NCBI GenBank assembly: GCA_039028975.1 | Contig: JBCCHB010000134.1 | Location: forward strand, 1 to 48,268 | DNA length: 48,268 bases | Origin: JAHBNG01 sp039028975 | GTDB lineage: Bacteria; Chloroflexota; Anaerolineae; Caldilineales; Caldilineaceae | Direction of reading: 5' to 3' | Shown: positions 41,199-48,268 of the stretch, piece after piece | How positions within the stretch are numbered: position 1 is the first letter of the stretch | How the letters are laid out: every line of letters begins with the position of its first letter | The notes under the pieces: model-generated | Told to the model about the DNA's origin: nothing | What the model saw: only the letters and a program-made list of their open reading frames with translations | Database searches by the model: none | Program-made: the position numbers and the translations under genes

Positions 41199-43103
41199 AT
41201 GGAAGAGCACGATACACTCCCTAAGCTACTTGTGCGGAATGCCGAGCAGTGGCCTAAGAAAGCAGCCATTCGGGAAAAAGATTACGGTATTTGGCAGACT
41301 TATAGTTGGGCTGATTATTTGCAGCAGGTGCGCGAGTTTGCGCTTGGCTTATATGCACTTGGTTTTCAGCAGGGGGATGCCCTGGGTATTATCGGTGACA
41401 ACCGTCCTCAATTGTATTGGGCAATGGCGGCAGCCCAGTGCATCGGTGGTATGCCGGTACCGCTATACCAGGATTCGATCGCGCAAGAGGTGGAGTACGT
41501 ACTCAATCATGCCGAGATTAAAATTATCGTCGCCGAAGATCAAGAGCAAGTCGATAAGATTCTAGAGCTCAAGGCGCAGTTGCCAAGCCTTGAAACAATT
41601 ATATACGATGATTCCCGGGGAATGCGCACATACGACCGCCCAGATCTGTTGAGCTTCTTACAAGTCCAAGAGCAGGGAAGAGAGACCGAATCCAAAGGCG
41701 CTGCGCTCTTTGATTCGCTCGTGAACCGCAGCGGTGCAGATGATTTGGCCATTATCCCTTACACTTCTGGCACAACTTCCCGCCCCAAGGGCGTTATGTT
41801 GACCCATAAGAATCTGATTTCAGCCGCTCGCTTCTTTATGTCCGTCCAACCTGTTACGAAGGACGATGAGTTAATGGCTTACCTCCCCATGGCCTGGATT
41901 GGCGATCATCTGCTCTCCTATGTCTTTAGCTTGACCTCTGGTGCTGCCTCCAATTGCCCTGAGGGCCCGCTGACCGTTCAACGAGATATAAAAGAAATCG
42001 GCCCGACTTCCCTCTTTGCGCCGCCGCGAATTTGGGAAAATATGGTATCTCAAACCCAGGTTAAAATAGAAGATGCTGATTGGCTCAAGCGACGGATTGG
42101 TAACTACTTTATCAACTTAGGAATGAGGGTGGCCGAGAAGAAGATTCAAAAGGAAGAGATTCCCTGGTCTGAAAAGGCGCTTCACCGAATTGGCGAACCG
42201 CTGGTCTATGGCCCGTTACGGGATCATTTGGGTCTACTTCGCATCGATTTTGCCCTCACCGCAGGGGCAGCCATTGCACCAGAGGTTCTTCTCTTTTTCC
42301 AAGGTCTAGGCGTCAACCTAAAGCAGCTCTGGGCCATGACTGAGACAAGTGCGTTGGGGGCCATGCATGTGGATGGCGATGTGAACCCCGAGTCTGTAGG
42401 ACCAGCTGTGCCTGGCGTTGAGATGCGTATTAGTGAGAATGGCGAGCTTTTGGTCAAAGGGGATAACGTTAGCCAAGGTTATTTAAAAAACCCCGAAGCG
42501 ACGGCAGAGACATGGAGCGATGGTTGGCTGCATACAGGGGATGCCGCACTCCTCCAACCCGATGGTCATATTGTGATTGTGGATCGAGTAAAGGATGTCT
42601 CTAAATTGATCGATGGGACCGTCTTTGCCCCTCAATATATTGAAAATAAGCTAAAGTTTAGCCCCTACATTAAAGAGGCTGTGGCATTAGGGAATGACGA
42701 ATCGTTTGTCACGACCATGCTCAATATCGATTTGGAGATTGTTTCTAGCTGGGCAGAACGGAATCGCATTCCTTATGGTGGTTATATTGATTTGGCTCAG
42801 AAAGATGAAGTGTATGCATTGATGCAGGCTGAAATCGAGCGGGTGAATAGCAGCTTGACAGCAGAACTTCAGATTCGGCGTTTTCTGGTTTTGCACAAAG
42901 AATTAGACCCGGATGATGAGGAGATTACCAGAACGCGTAAGGTACGCCGAGGGTTTATCGCCGAAAAGTATGCCAACATTAACAACGCGCTCTATGCAGG
43001 GCAGAAAGAAGTTACCGTTAACGCGCTCATCACCTATGAAGATGGGCGGACAACTGAGCTAGAGCGGATGCTGCGCATCGAGGATATAAAACATGGCTCT
43101 TAG
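41199..43103 (+). CDS. Long-chain acyl-CoA synthetase (AMP-forming)
   Basis: 634 aa. Adenylate-forming family motifs: P-loop TSGTTSRPKGVMLTHKN (near residue 190), core LWAMTETSALGAMH, and hinge/ATP motif DGWLHTGDAALLQPDGHIVI, VDRVKDVSKL. The length and N-terminus (LPKLLVRNAEQWPKKAAIRE, TYSWADYLQQVREFALGL) fit the long-chain group. A C-terminal catalytic Lys is not at the canonical spot that could be checked by eye (RTRKVRRGFI is the segment). It sits inside a liv-type importer operon, so it probably activates the imported carboxylic acid to its CoA thioester in the cytoplasm. Ribosome site weak (CAGG). Confidence 0.92.
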   Translation: MEEHDTLPKLLVRNAEQWPKKAAIREKDYGIWQTYSWADYLQQVREFALGLYALGFQQGDALGIIGDNRPQLYWAMAAAQCIGGMPVPLYQDSIAQEVEYVLNHAEIKIIVAEDQEQVDKILELKAQLPSLETIIYDDSRGMRTYDRPDLLSFLQVQEQGRETESKGAALFDSLVNRSGADDLAIIPYTSGTTSRPKGVMLTHKNLISAARFFMSVQPVTKDDELMAYLPMAWIGDHLLSYVFSLTSGAASNCPEGPLTVQRDIKEIGPTSLFAPPRIWENMVSQTQVKIEDADWLKRRIGNYFINLGMRVAEKKIQKEEIPWSEKALHRIGEPLVYGPLRDHLGLLRIDFALTAGAAIAPEVLLFFQGLGVNLKQLWAMTETSALGAMHVDGDVNPESVGPAVPGVEMRISENGELLVKGDNVSQGYLKNPEATAETWSDGWLHTGDAALLQPDGHIVIVDRVKDVSKLIDGTVFAPQYIENKLKFSPYIKEAVALGNDESFVTTMLNIDLEIVSSWAERNRIPYGGYIDLAQKDEVYALMQAEIERVNSSLTAELQIRRFLVLHKELDPDDEEITRTRKVRRGFIAEKYANINNALYAGQKEVTVNALITYEDGRTTELERMLRIEDIKHGS

Positions 43104-43188
43104 CTATACTGCGGTCGTTTTGAAAACAGGAGTTTTCCGATGATCTACCAGAGTGACCAAACTCGTGTTTTCAAACGGAGCTGAGTAT
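43104..43188. repeat. 85-bp palindromic dispersed repeat, copy 2
   Basis: Inverted orientation relative to 16051-16135, 76 of 85 identical, no gaps. It starts at the stop of the acyl-CoA synthetase gene. The palindrome may act as a transcript-stabilising or terminating hairpin between that gene and livH. Confidence 0.8.
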
Positions 43189-43226
43189 AAATGGCTAAGC
43201 TTAAAACAATGTACCATATTATACTT

Positions 43227-43312
43227 CGCCAGAAGAATCTTGTCCCGACTCTTCACCAATCCACTTTGGGAATTTCCGATAAGAGGGAACAGAACTTTTC
43301 TGGCCATCTATA
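43227..43312 (+). repeat. Repeat block B of the importer region
   Basis: CGCCAGAAGAATCTTGTCCC, then GACT, and CTGGCCATCTAT echo the ends of block 39885-40022, again just upstream of an importer gene (livH, 24 nt away). Confidence 0.5.
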
Positions 43313-43335
43313 GTGTATAAAAGAAAGGCAGCATC

Positions 43336-44220
43336 TTGGATTTCTTTCTTGACCTATTTGTGAATGGCCTGTTGACAGGTACCCTATATGCCTTAGTTGC
43401 TCTCGGGCTTGTTTTAATATACAAAGCTTCGGGCGTACTCAACTTTGCTCAAGGATCGATGGTTCTGTTGGCCGGTTTCATTGTCGCCTTACTCGTACAC
43501 TTTGGCCTCCCAGGCTGGGCAGCCATTCTTGTAGGTGCTTTGGCCATGATTGGCATGAGTTTTCTGGTGGAACGTTGGGTCTTACGACCGTTAGTGGCTC
43601 AGCCTATTGTTAGCTTGATCATGGTGACATTGGGTCTTTCGCTCTTTATTGAGGGTGTCCAAACCTTAACTAGCAACATTTGGCCCGTCTACACCCTGGA
43701 TTTGGGGATACCACGTGCGCCCATTGAATTGGGCGGGATGCTCATCTTACCGATTAATCTGATCGGCTCTGTGACCGCTCTTTTACTCTTCGGGATAACC
43801 GCCTACCTGTTTATGAATACCCAAACCGGTCGCGCTTTGCGAGCAATTTCTGATGATCACGAGGCAGCATTATCTGTGGGTGTCTCCATTAAACAACTCT
43901 GGGTCATTGTTTGGGGTGCTGCAGGGGTCATTGCCCTGGTGGCTGCGCTCATTTGGGGAACCAGAATGACAGTTCAATTCTCACTATCCTTGCTGGCCTT
44001 TAGAGCATTTGCGGTGGTGATCCTTGGTGGGTTAGATAGCCTAAGCGGGGCCATCATCGCGGGGTTATTGGTGGGTACGGCCGAAAATCTTGTGGCTGGG
44101 TATGTGGATCCAATTGTGGGCGGCGGAACCAAGGAGTTCTTTCCGTATCTATTGATGCTAATTGTTCTATGGGTGCGACCGTACGGACTCTTTGGTCGAG
44201 AAATTATAGAGAGAGTATAG
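43336..44220 (+). CDS. livH: Branched-chain-type ABC importer permease LivH
   Basis: 294 aa from TTG 43336, with AAAGG 7 nt upstream. About eight membrane helices; hallmark LFVNGLLTGTLYALVALGLV and IYKASGVLNFAQGSMVLLAG at the N-terminus, SDDHEAALSVGVSIKQLWVI for the ATPase-coupling loop (EAA-like) and VVILGGLDSLSGAIIAGLLV at the end. It forms the translocation pore with LivM, encoded 6 nt downstream. Membrane protein, substrate set by the receptor encoded next. Confidence 0.94.
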   Translation: MDFFLDLFVNGLLTGTLYALVALGLVLIYKASGVLNFAQGSMVLLAGFIVALLVHFGLPGWAAILVGALAMIGMSFLVERWVLRPLVAQPIVSLIMVTLGLSLFIEGVQTLTSNIWPVYTLDLGIPRAPIELGGMLILPINLIGSVTALLLFGITAYLFMNTQTGRALRAISDDHEAALSVGVSIKQLWVIVWGAAGVIALVAALIWGTRMTVQFSLSLLAFRAFAVVILGGLDSLSGAIIAGLLVGTAENLVAGYVDPIVGGGTKEFFPYLLMLIVLWVRPYGLFGREIIERV

Positions 44221-44226
44221 TGATTT

Positions 44227-45312
44227 ATGATCAATCGTGAGTGCGGCGTCTATAAGACATCTTACCAGGCTGATATGGCCCTTTTCCGCGTCCCCCTGGC
44301 ACGCTGGACCATTGGTGTCATCCTGCTTTTGGCTCTGGTGGCTGTACCGCTTGTTGCCACGGAATATTGGTTTTCGGCGATTATTTTGCCCTTTATACTC
44401 TTTTCGATTGCCGTGATTGGCTTGAATTTATTGGTCGGTTCCTGCGGTCAAATTTCGCTTGGACATGGCGCGTTGATGGCCGTTGGCGGCTATACAGCCA
44501 CACTCATCTACATGCGAGATTTTCCTTTTCTTTTAAGTGTTCTCTCTGGCGGTTTGATGGCAGCACTGGTGGGGCTGCTCTTTGGGATTCCATCGGCGCG
44601 TATCAAGGGGCTTTATCTGGCCATGGCAACGCTTGCTGCCCAATTTGCCTTGCCTTGGGTCATCAGCCGATTAACACCGATTTTTCTGCCTGCGGGTATC
44701 GGTTCTGTGGGTGGGGATACCCTATTCCCTCCAGCCACATATATCTTTGGCCTCAGGATCCAATCCTATACAGAACGATATTTCGTCTCTCTAATCATTC
44801 TAATCATTTTGACCATATTGGCGATGAATTTAATGCGCAGCCGAGTGGGGCGGGCGTGGATTGCGGTGCGTGATCACGATGTGGCTGCCAATATTCTTGG
44901 CTTCAATATCACTCACTATAAGTTACTGGCCTTTGCTATTAGCTCTTTTTATGCGGGGATCGCTGGAGCCTTACTCATCTTCTTCTATTTTGGCGTAGCC
45001 CACGTGCTGGAATTTGGCCTGAACCTCTCCATCGAGCTTTTGGCTATGGTGATTATTGGCGGCCTGGGCAGCATTTTGGGGAGCTTTTTGGGGGTTGCAT
45101 TTATTCTCTTGTTACCTATCTTTCTCAATCAGCTCCTAACATTCTTGGGGGATGCAGCAGGGTTCTATGTGAGCAGTGGCATAACGGCGGGCCTTGAGTC
45201 AATGATTTTTGGAGCACTCATCATTATCTTTCTTGTTACGGAACCACTTGGGCTGGCCAAACTCTGGGCCAATATCAAAGATTATTTCAGGCTCTGGCCA
45301 TTCTCATATTAA
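44227..45312 (+). CDS. livM: Branched-chain-type ABC importer permease LivM
   Basis: 361 aa from ATG 44227; a second ATG (44275) is possible. About ten membrane helices, with LivM hallmarks: IAVIGLNLLVGSCGQISLGH, GALMAVGGYTATL, GLYLAMATLAAQF, RDHDVAANILGFNITHYKLL (coupling loop) and VIIGGLGSILGSFLGVAFIL. Forms the heterodimeric pore with LivH. The 6-nt gap to livH indicates one transcript. Confidence 0.94.
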   Translation: MINRECGVYKTSYQADMALFRVPLARWTIGVILLLALVAVPLVATEYWFSAIILPFILFSIAVIGLNLLVGSCGQISLGHGALMAVGGYTATLIYMRDFPFLLSVLSGGLMAALVGLLFGIPSARIKGLYLAMATLAAQFALPWVISRLTPIFLPAGIGSVGGDTLFPPATYIFGLRIQSYTERYFVSLIILIILTILAMNLMRSRVGRAWIAVRDHDVAANILGFNITHYKLLAFAISSFYAGIAGALLIFFYFGVAHVLEFGLNLSIELLAMVIIGGLGSILGSFLGVAFILLLPIFLNQLLTFLGDAAGFYVSSGITAGLESMIFGALIIIFLVTEPLGLAKLWANIKDYFRLWPFSY

Positions 45313-45364
45313 TAAGTGTTTATAGACAGTACCTACACTATACCAACCGGAGGAAAATTTAACG

Positions 45365-46714
45365 ATGAAGAAGCGACTTTCCCTATCGACCTTTCTCTGC
45401 TCTATCTTACTCTGTATAGGGCTGCTCCTCTCTGCCTGTGCACCTGCTGAACCTGCCGCCTCTGATGCGGGTGGTGATGCCGATGCGCCGAAAGATCCAT
45501 ATATTGTTACCGTGGCAGGTTATCGCACGGGCAGCTATCAGCACACTGGAACACCTGTGGGCAACGGGATGCAGGATATGACTACCTACATCAACGATCA
45601 GGGTGGCATTGACGGTTGGCCTGTTAAACTATTGGAAGTTGAGACGGGTTATGAAACACCTCGGGGTGTAGAAGCCTATGAACGCGGCAAAACTGAAGGC
45701 AATATGGTCACTTTTATTCCCTTCAGTACTGGTACCACCTATGCCGTGACGCCCCGTGCATTTGAAGATAAGATGCCGATTTTCCATGCTGGGTATGGGA
45801 TCTCTGCCGCAGCCAATGGTGAGGCATTCCCCTACAATTTTCTTCTAACACCCACTTATTGGACCGTGGAAGCGTCTACAACGGCGTTCATTGCTGAACA
45901 AGAAGGTGGCGAAGAGGCCTTAGCTGGTAAGAAGATTGCTATGGTCTATGCCGATATCGACTACGGACGAGAGACCATTCCCCTCATGGAGGTATTGGCT
46001 GAGAATCTAGGTTTTGAACTCCAGACATTCCCAGTCGAATGGCCTGGCCTAGAACAGACTGCGGTCTGGACGGATATTGCCGAGCGTAGCCAGCCTGATT
46101 GGGTAATTTTACGCATGTGGGGGCAGTCTACAGTTGTCTCTCTGCAAGAAGCGGCCCGAGTCGGCTACCCCATGCCCCAGATCATTGGCTGCCCTTGGTC
46201 ACCCACTGATCAGGATATTGAACTCGCCGGGCCGGATATTGCCAAAGGTGTACGAGCCAACTACTGGGCCAGCTCTGGCACGGATATTCCTATTATTTCG
46301 ACCCTACTTTCTGAGGTTCATGATGCCGAAAAAGGCTTTGGACCGCGGGAAGAGGTAGGCACCCAACTTTACAACCGAGGTGTCTTTAATATGGCTGCGG
46401 CAGCTTTGGCCATCCAATTAGCAGGCGAAGAGTTTGGCCACCCTGTTACCAGCGAGCAGGTTGCTTGGGGGTATGAGAATATCACCCCTGAAGCAATGGC
46501 TGCTGCGGGGCTAGAAGGCCTAGTACCCCCCGAATTAACCACCTCTGAGACGGATCACATGGGTTCAGCTTTTGCTCAGATGCATGAGTTTGATGGAGAG
46601 CGCATGGTTCCCATCGGTGAGTGGACAGTTGCGTATAGTGACATTGTAGAAGGTCTGATTACAGAATCGTCAGAGGCATTTAAGTCGGCAAATCCTGAAC
46701 TGTATGAGGAGTAG
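45365..46714 (+). CDS. ABC importer substrate-binding lipoprotein (LivK-like)
   Basis: 449 aa; GGAGG lies about 10 nt before ATG 45365. A lipoprotein signal (FLCSILLCIGLLLSACAPAE) with Cys25 as the lipidated residue is followed by a short linker and a periplasmic-binding-protein type I fold of the Peripla_BP_6 group (VAGYRTGSYQHTGTPVGNGM, MVYADIDYGRETIPLMEVLA, FELQTFPVEWPGLEQTAVWT). It captures the substrate outside the membrane and delivers it to LivHM. With an acyl-CoA synthetase in the operon, a carboxylic acid (fatty, aromatic or branched-chain) is more likely than an amino acid; that is inference. Confidence 0.9.
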   Translation: MKKRLSLSTFLCSILLCIGLLLSACAPAEPAASDAGGDADAPKDPYIVTVAGYRTGSYQHTGTPVGNGMQDMTTYINDQGGIDGWPVKLLEVETGYETPRGVEAYERGKTEGNMVTFIPFSTGTTYAVTPRAFEDKMPIFHAGYGISAAANGEAFPYNFLLTPTYWTVEASTTAFIAEQEGGEEALAGKKIAMVYADIDYGRETIPLMEVLAENLGFELQTFPVEWPGLEQTAVWTDIAERSQPDWVILRMWGQSTVVSLQEAARVGYPMPQIIGCPWSPTDQDIELAGPDIAKGVRANYWASSGTDIPIISTLLSEVHDAEKGFGPREEVGTQLYNRGVFNMAAAALAIQLAGEEFGHPVTSEQVAWGYENITPEAMAAAGLEGLVPPELTTSETDHMGSAFAQMHEFDGERMVPIGEWTVAYSDIVEGLITESSEAFKSANPELYEE

Positions 46715-46724
46715 GAACATTCAT

Positions 46725-46745
46725 GTCAGTGACCGGTGACCAGTA
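46725..46745 (+). repeat. Heptad tandem repeat, three units
   Basis: GTCAGTG, ACCGGTG, ACCAGTA occupy the gap between the receptor and livF genes, ending 4 nt before the livF start; they resemble the units at 41134-41175. Confidence 0.5.
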
Positions 46746-46749
46746 ACAA

Positions 46750-47577
46750 ATGTCCACTATGACCAATTCCAATTCTGAAGCAGGTGTGGGCCTCGTTGTT
46801 AATAACATCGAGGCCGTCTATGACCGAGTGATCCTGGTCCTGAAGGGTGTTTCGCTCTCTATGCCAGATGGCGGGATCGTGGCCCTTTTGGGGGCCAATG
46901 GAGCGGGAAAGAGTACTACGTTGAAAGCAATCTCGGGATTGCTTCACGGTGAACGTGGCGAGGTAACCAAAGGGGAAATTGAATTCCAAGGCTCCCAGCT
47001 AGCCCACAAAGACGCCGCCGACATTGTGCGTTTAGGCGTTGTCCAGGTAATGGAAGATCGGCGGGTCTTTGAGCACCTAACCCCTGAAGATAACCTCATG
47101 GTGGGAGCTTACACCCGCCGCAGTGGGATTGCAGATGATCTCGACCGCATTTTTACCTACTTTCCTCGGCTGGGCGAACGACGCCACGTGAAGGCTGGCT
47201 ATCTTTCTGGTGGCGAGCAGCAGATGTTGGCGATTGGACGGGCGCTCATGGCCCGCCCTAAACTCATGTTGTTGGACGAACCTTCTTTAGGATTGGCCCC
47301 CCAATTAGTCGAGGAGATCTTCGAGATTGTCCAGCGTGTTAACAAGGACGAGGGGGTTGGTATTCTCCTGGTTGAGCAGAATGCCACCATGGCCCTTGAA
47401 CTGGCTGACTACGGATACGTCATTGAAAATGGGCGTATTGTTCTGGATGGCGAGGCCGCAACCTTAAAGAATAATGAGGACATTCAAGAGTTCTACCTCG
47501 GCTTAAGTTCAGTGGGCCAGCGCAAGAGCTACCGGGATGTTAAACACTATCGGCGGCGGAAGCGTTGGCTCTCCTAA
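46750..47577 (+). CDS. livF: Branched-chain-type ABC importer ATPase LivF
   Basis: 275 aa from ATG 46750 (ATG 46759 is also possible; no ribosome site is evident for either because the heptad repeat abuts). Walker A GANGAGKST, signature YLSGGEQQMLAIGRAL, Walker B LMLLDEPSLGLAP and EQNATMALELADYGYVIENG are typical LivF. The tail (SSVGQRKSYRDVKHYRRRKR) is longer and more basic than in E. coli LivF, an extension common in synthetase-linked operons as far as can be recalled. Last gene of the importer operon. Confidence 0.94.
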   Translation: MSTMTNSNSEAGVGLVVNNIEAVYDRVILVLKGVSLSMPDGGIVALLGANGAGKSTTLKAISGLLHGERGEVTKGEIEFQGSQLAHKDAADIVRLGVVQVMEDRRVFEHLTPEDNLMVGAYTRRSGIADDLDRIFTYFPRLGERRHVKAGYLSGGEQQMLAIGRALMARPKLMLLDEPSLGLAPQLVEEIFEIVQRVNKDEGVGILLVEQNATMALELADYGYVIENGRIVLDGEAATLKNNEDIQEFYLGLSSVGQRKSYRDVKHYRRRKRWLS

Positions 47578-47625
47578 AGGTAAACACCTTACAAATTGCG
47601 GAGTGGCGAATAGATATAGAGCTTC

Positions 47626-48147
47626 CTAACTCACCCGCTGCCTTTTCACAACTTCCTCATCCAATTCCACGCCCAACCCAGGCTTGGCGGGTGGCGTAAT
47701 ATAGCCATTCTCCAGGCGAATCGGCTCCGCAAAGATCTCGCTATGTAGGTCGTTGGTATTGAACTCCTGGATCAAAAAGTTGGGTGAGCAGGTATCCACT
47801 TGAATGGCCGCAGCCATAGCAATAGGACCGCAATACATGTGAGGCGCAATCATCGCATAGTGAGCCTCTGCCATGCTGGCCACCTTCTTGGCTTCCAATA
47901 TCCCACCACATTGACCTACATCTACCTGGATGATCTGAGCGGCCTGTTTTTTGAGCAGTTCGGAAAATTCGTATTTGCTGACCAAGCGCTCACCCGAAGC
48001 AATCGGTATGCTGGTTTGGGCCGCTACTCGCGCCATTTCATCCACATTCTCCGGCGAGACTGGCTCTTCAAACCAGTAGGGACTATACTGCTCTAGCTCT
48101 GCTGCCACCCTGATGGCGCCCGAGGTGCTAAGAGCGTGAATATTCAA
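47626..48147 (-). pseudogene. Truncated mandelate racemase/enolase superfamily gene (C-terminal part)
   Basis: Encodes about 173 residues of the enolase-superfamily barrel: YWFEEPV at a metal-ligand strand, ASGERLVSKYEF (general Glu), IIQVDVGQCGGILEAKKVAS and APHMYCGPIAMAAA. Complete members have about 370-400 residues; the N-terminal capping domain and first barrel strands are missing. In frame upstream of 48147 only seven codons follow before a TGA at 48166-48168, so the gene is truly cut rather than merely off the window edge. The break point at about 48145 lies inside an 8-bp inverted repeat. Not expected to be functional; the relic would have been a sugar-acid dehydratase or racemase. 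Confidence 0.75.
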
Positions 48148-48157
48148 ATACGCTCTT
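48130..48157. repeat. 8-bp inverted repeat at the break point of the truncated gene
   Basis: AAGAGCGT and ACGCTCTT enclose 12 nt with a GAATATTC core. The coding match to the enolase family stops inside it, so it may be the end of an inserted or deleted segment. Confidence 0.4.
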
Positions 48158-48268
48158 GTATTATGTCAAGTTGATTGCAATTGAGACGAATGCATATGTG
48201 CCAAAAAGTAGATGATCGATCACACTTATGGACATGAATAAAACAAATGATGAAACTAACAATAAAAC

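Noticed and set aside
44367..44873. 168-codon frame within livM
   Set aside because: Alternate-frame shadow of the permease gene with Cys/Trp/Arg-rich, non-family sequence.

Overview
The window (about 48 kb, mid-range GC) reads like the chromosome of a free-living bacterium, most likely a member of the Chloroflexota (Anaerolineae/Caldilineae-like). That placement is an inference from the gene mix: SdrD-B-domain surface protein without a sortase motif, liv-type uptake operon carrying an acyl-CoA synthetase, IF-3 gene with an ATT start, McrBC, stand-alone serine/threonine kinase. No rRNA or tRNA gene was seen.

Region 1 (1-5370, minus strand) is a recombinase cassette: three overlapping or abutting tyrosine recombinases followed by a small HTH protein that runs off the left edge. 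It resembles Tn554-type tnpABC units and RIT (recombinase-in-trio) elements. The third recombinase carries two excisionase-like HTH modules inside its catalytic domain. Region 2 (5458-12940) is an accessory module typical of plasmids and integrative elements: ssb, a minimal NrS-1-type primase-polymerase, a phage Dam-like methylase and radC on the minus strand, then uncharacterised proteins, a replication-relaxation-like protein and a small excisionase-type HTH protein.

Region 3 (13000-18900) holds a two-gene heterodimeric ABC exporter with one canonical and one degenerate ATPase half. A stand-alone PD-(D/E)XK nuclease gene sits in opposite orientation between the two subunits, and a decayed copy of the tail of one subunit lies next to it. 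Region 4 (18750-24080) has a phytanoyl-CoA-dioxygenase-like oxygenase and a large secreted SdrD-B protein, separated by palindromic repeats and a 14-bp tandem repeat. Region 5 (24081-30800) is housekeeping: an M20 peptidase, infC-rpmI-rplT with regulatory hairpins, a SpoU rRNA methyltransferase, a secreted protein and an SDR dehydrogenase.

Region 6 (30748-34618, minus) is an McrBC modification-dependent restriction system whose McrB carries an EVE/PUA-like region and an Mrr-N-like winged helix. Region 7 (34949-39760) has a TIM-barrel sugar isomerase, a DUF72 protein, an ammonium transporter and a kinase. Region 8 (40358-47577) is a complete branched-chain-type ABC importer (ATPase, acyl-CoA synthetase, two permeases, lipoprotein receptor, second ATPase), which suggests import and CoA activation of a carboxylic acid. 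The right edge holds a 5'-truncated enolase-superfamily gene. Two near-identical 85-bp palindromic elements and several heptad-type repeats are scattered through the intergenic spaces.
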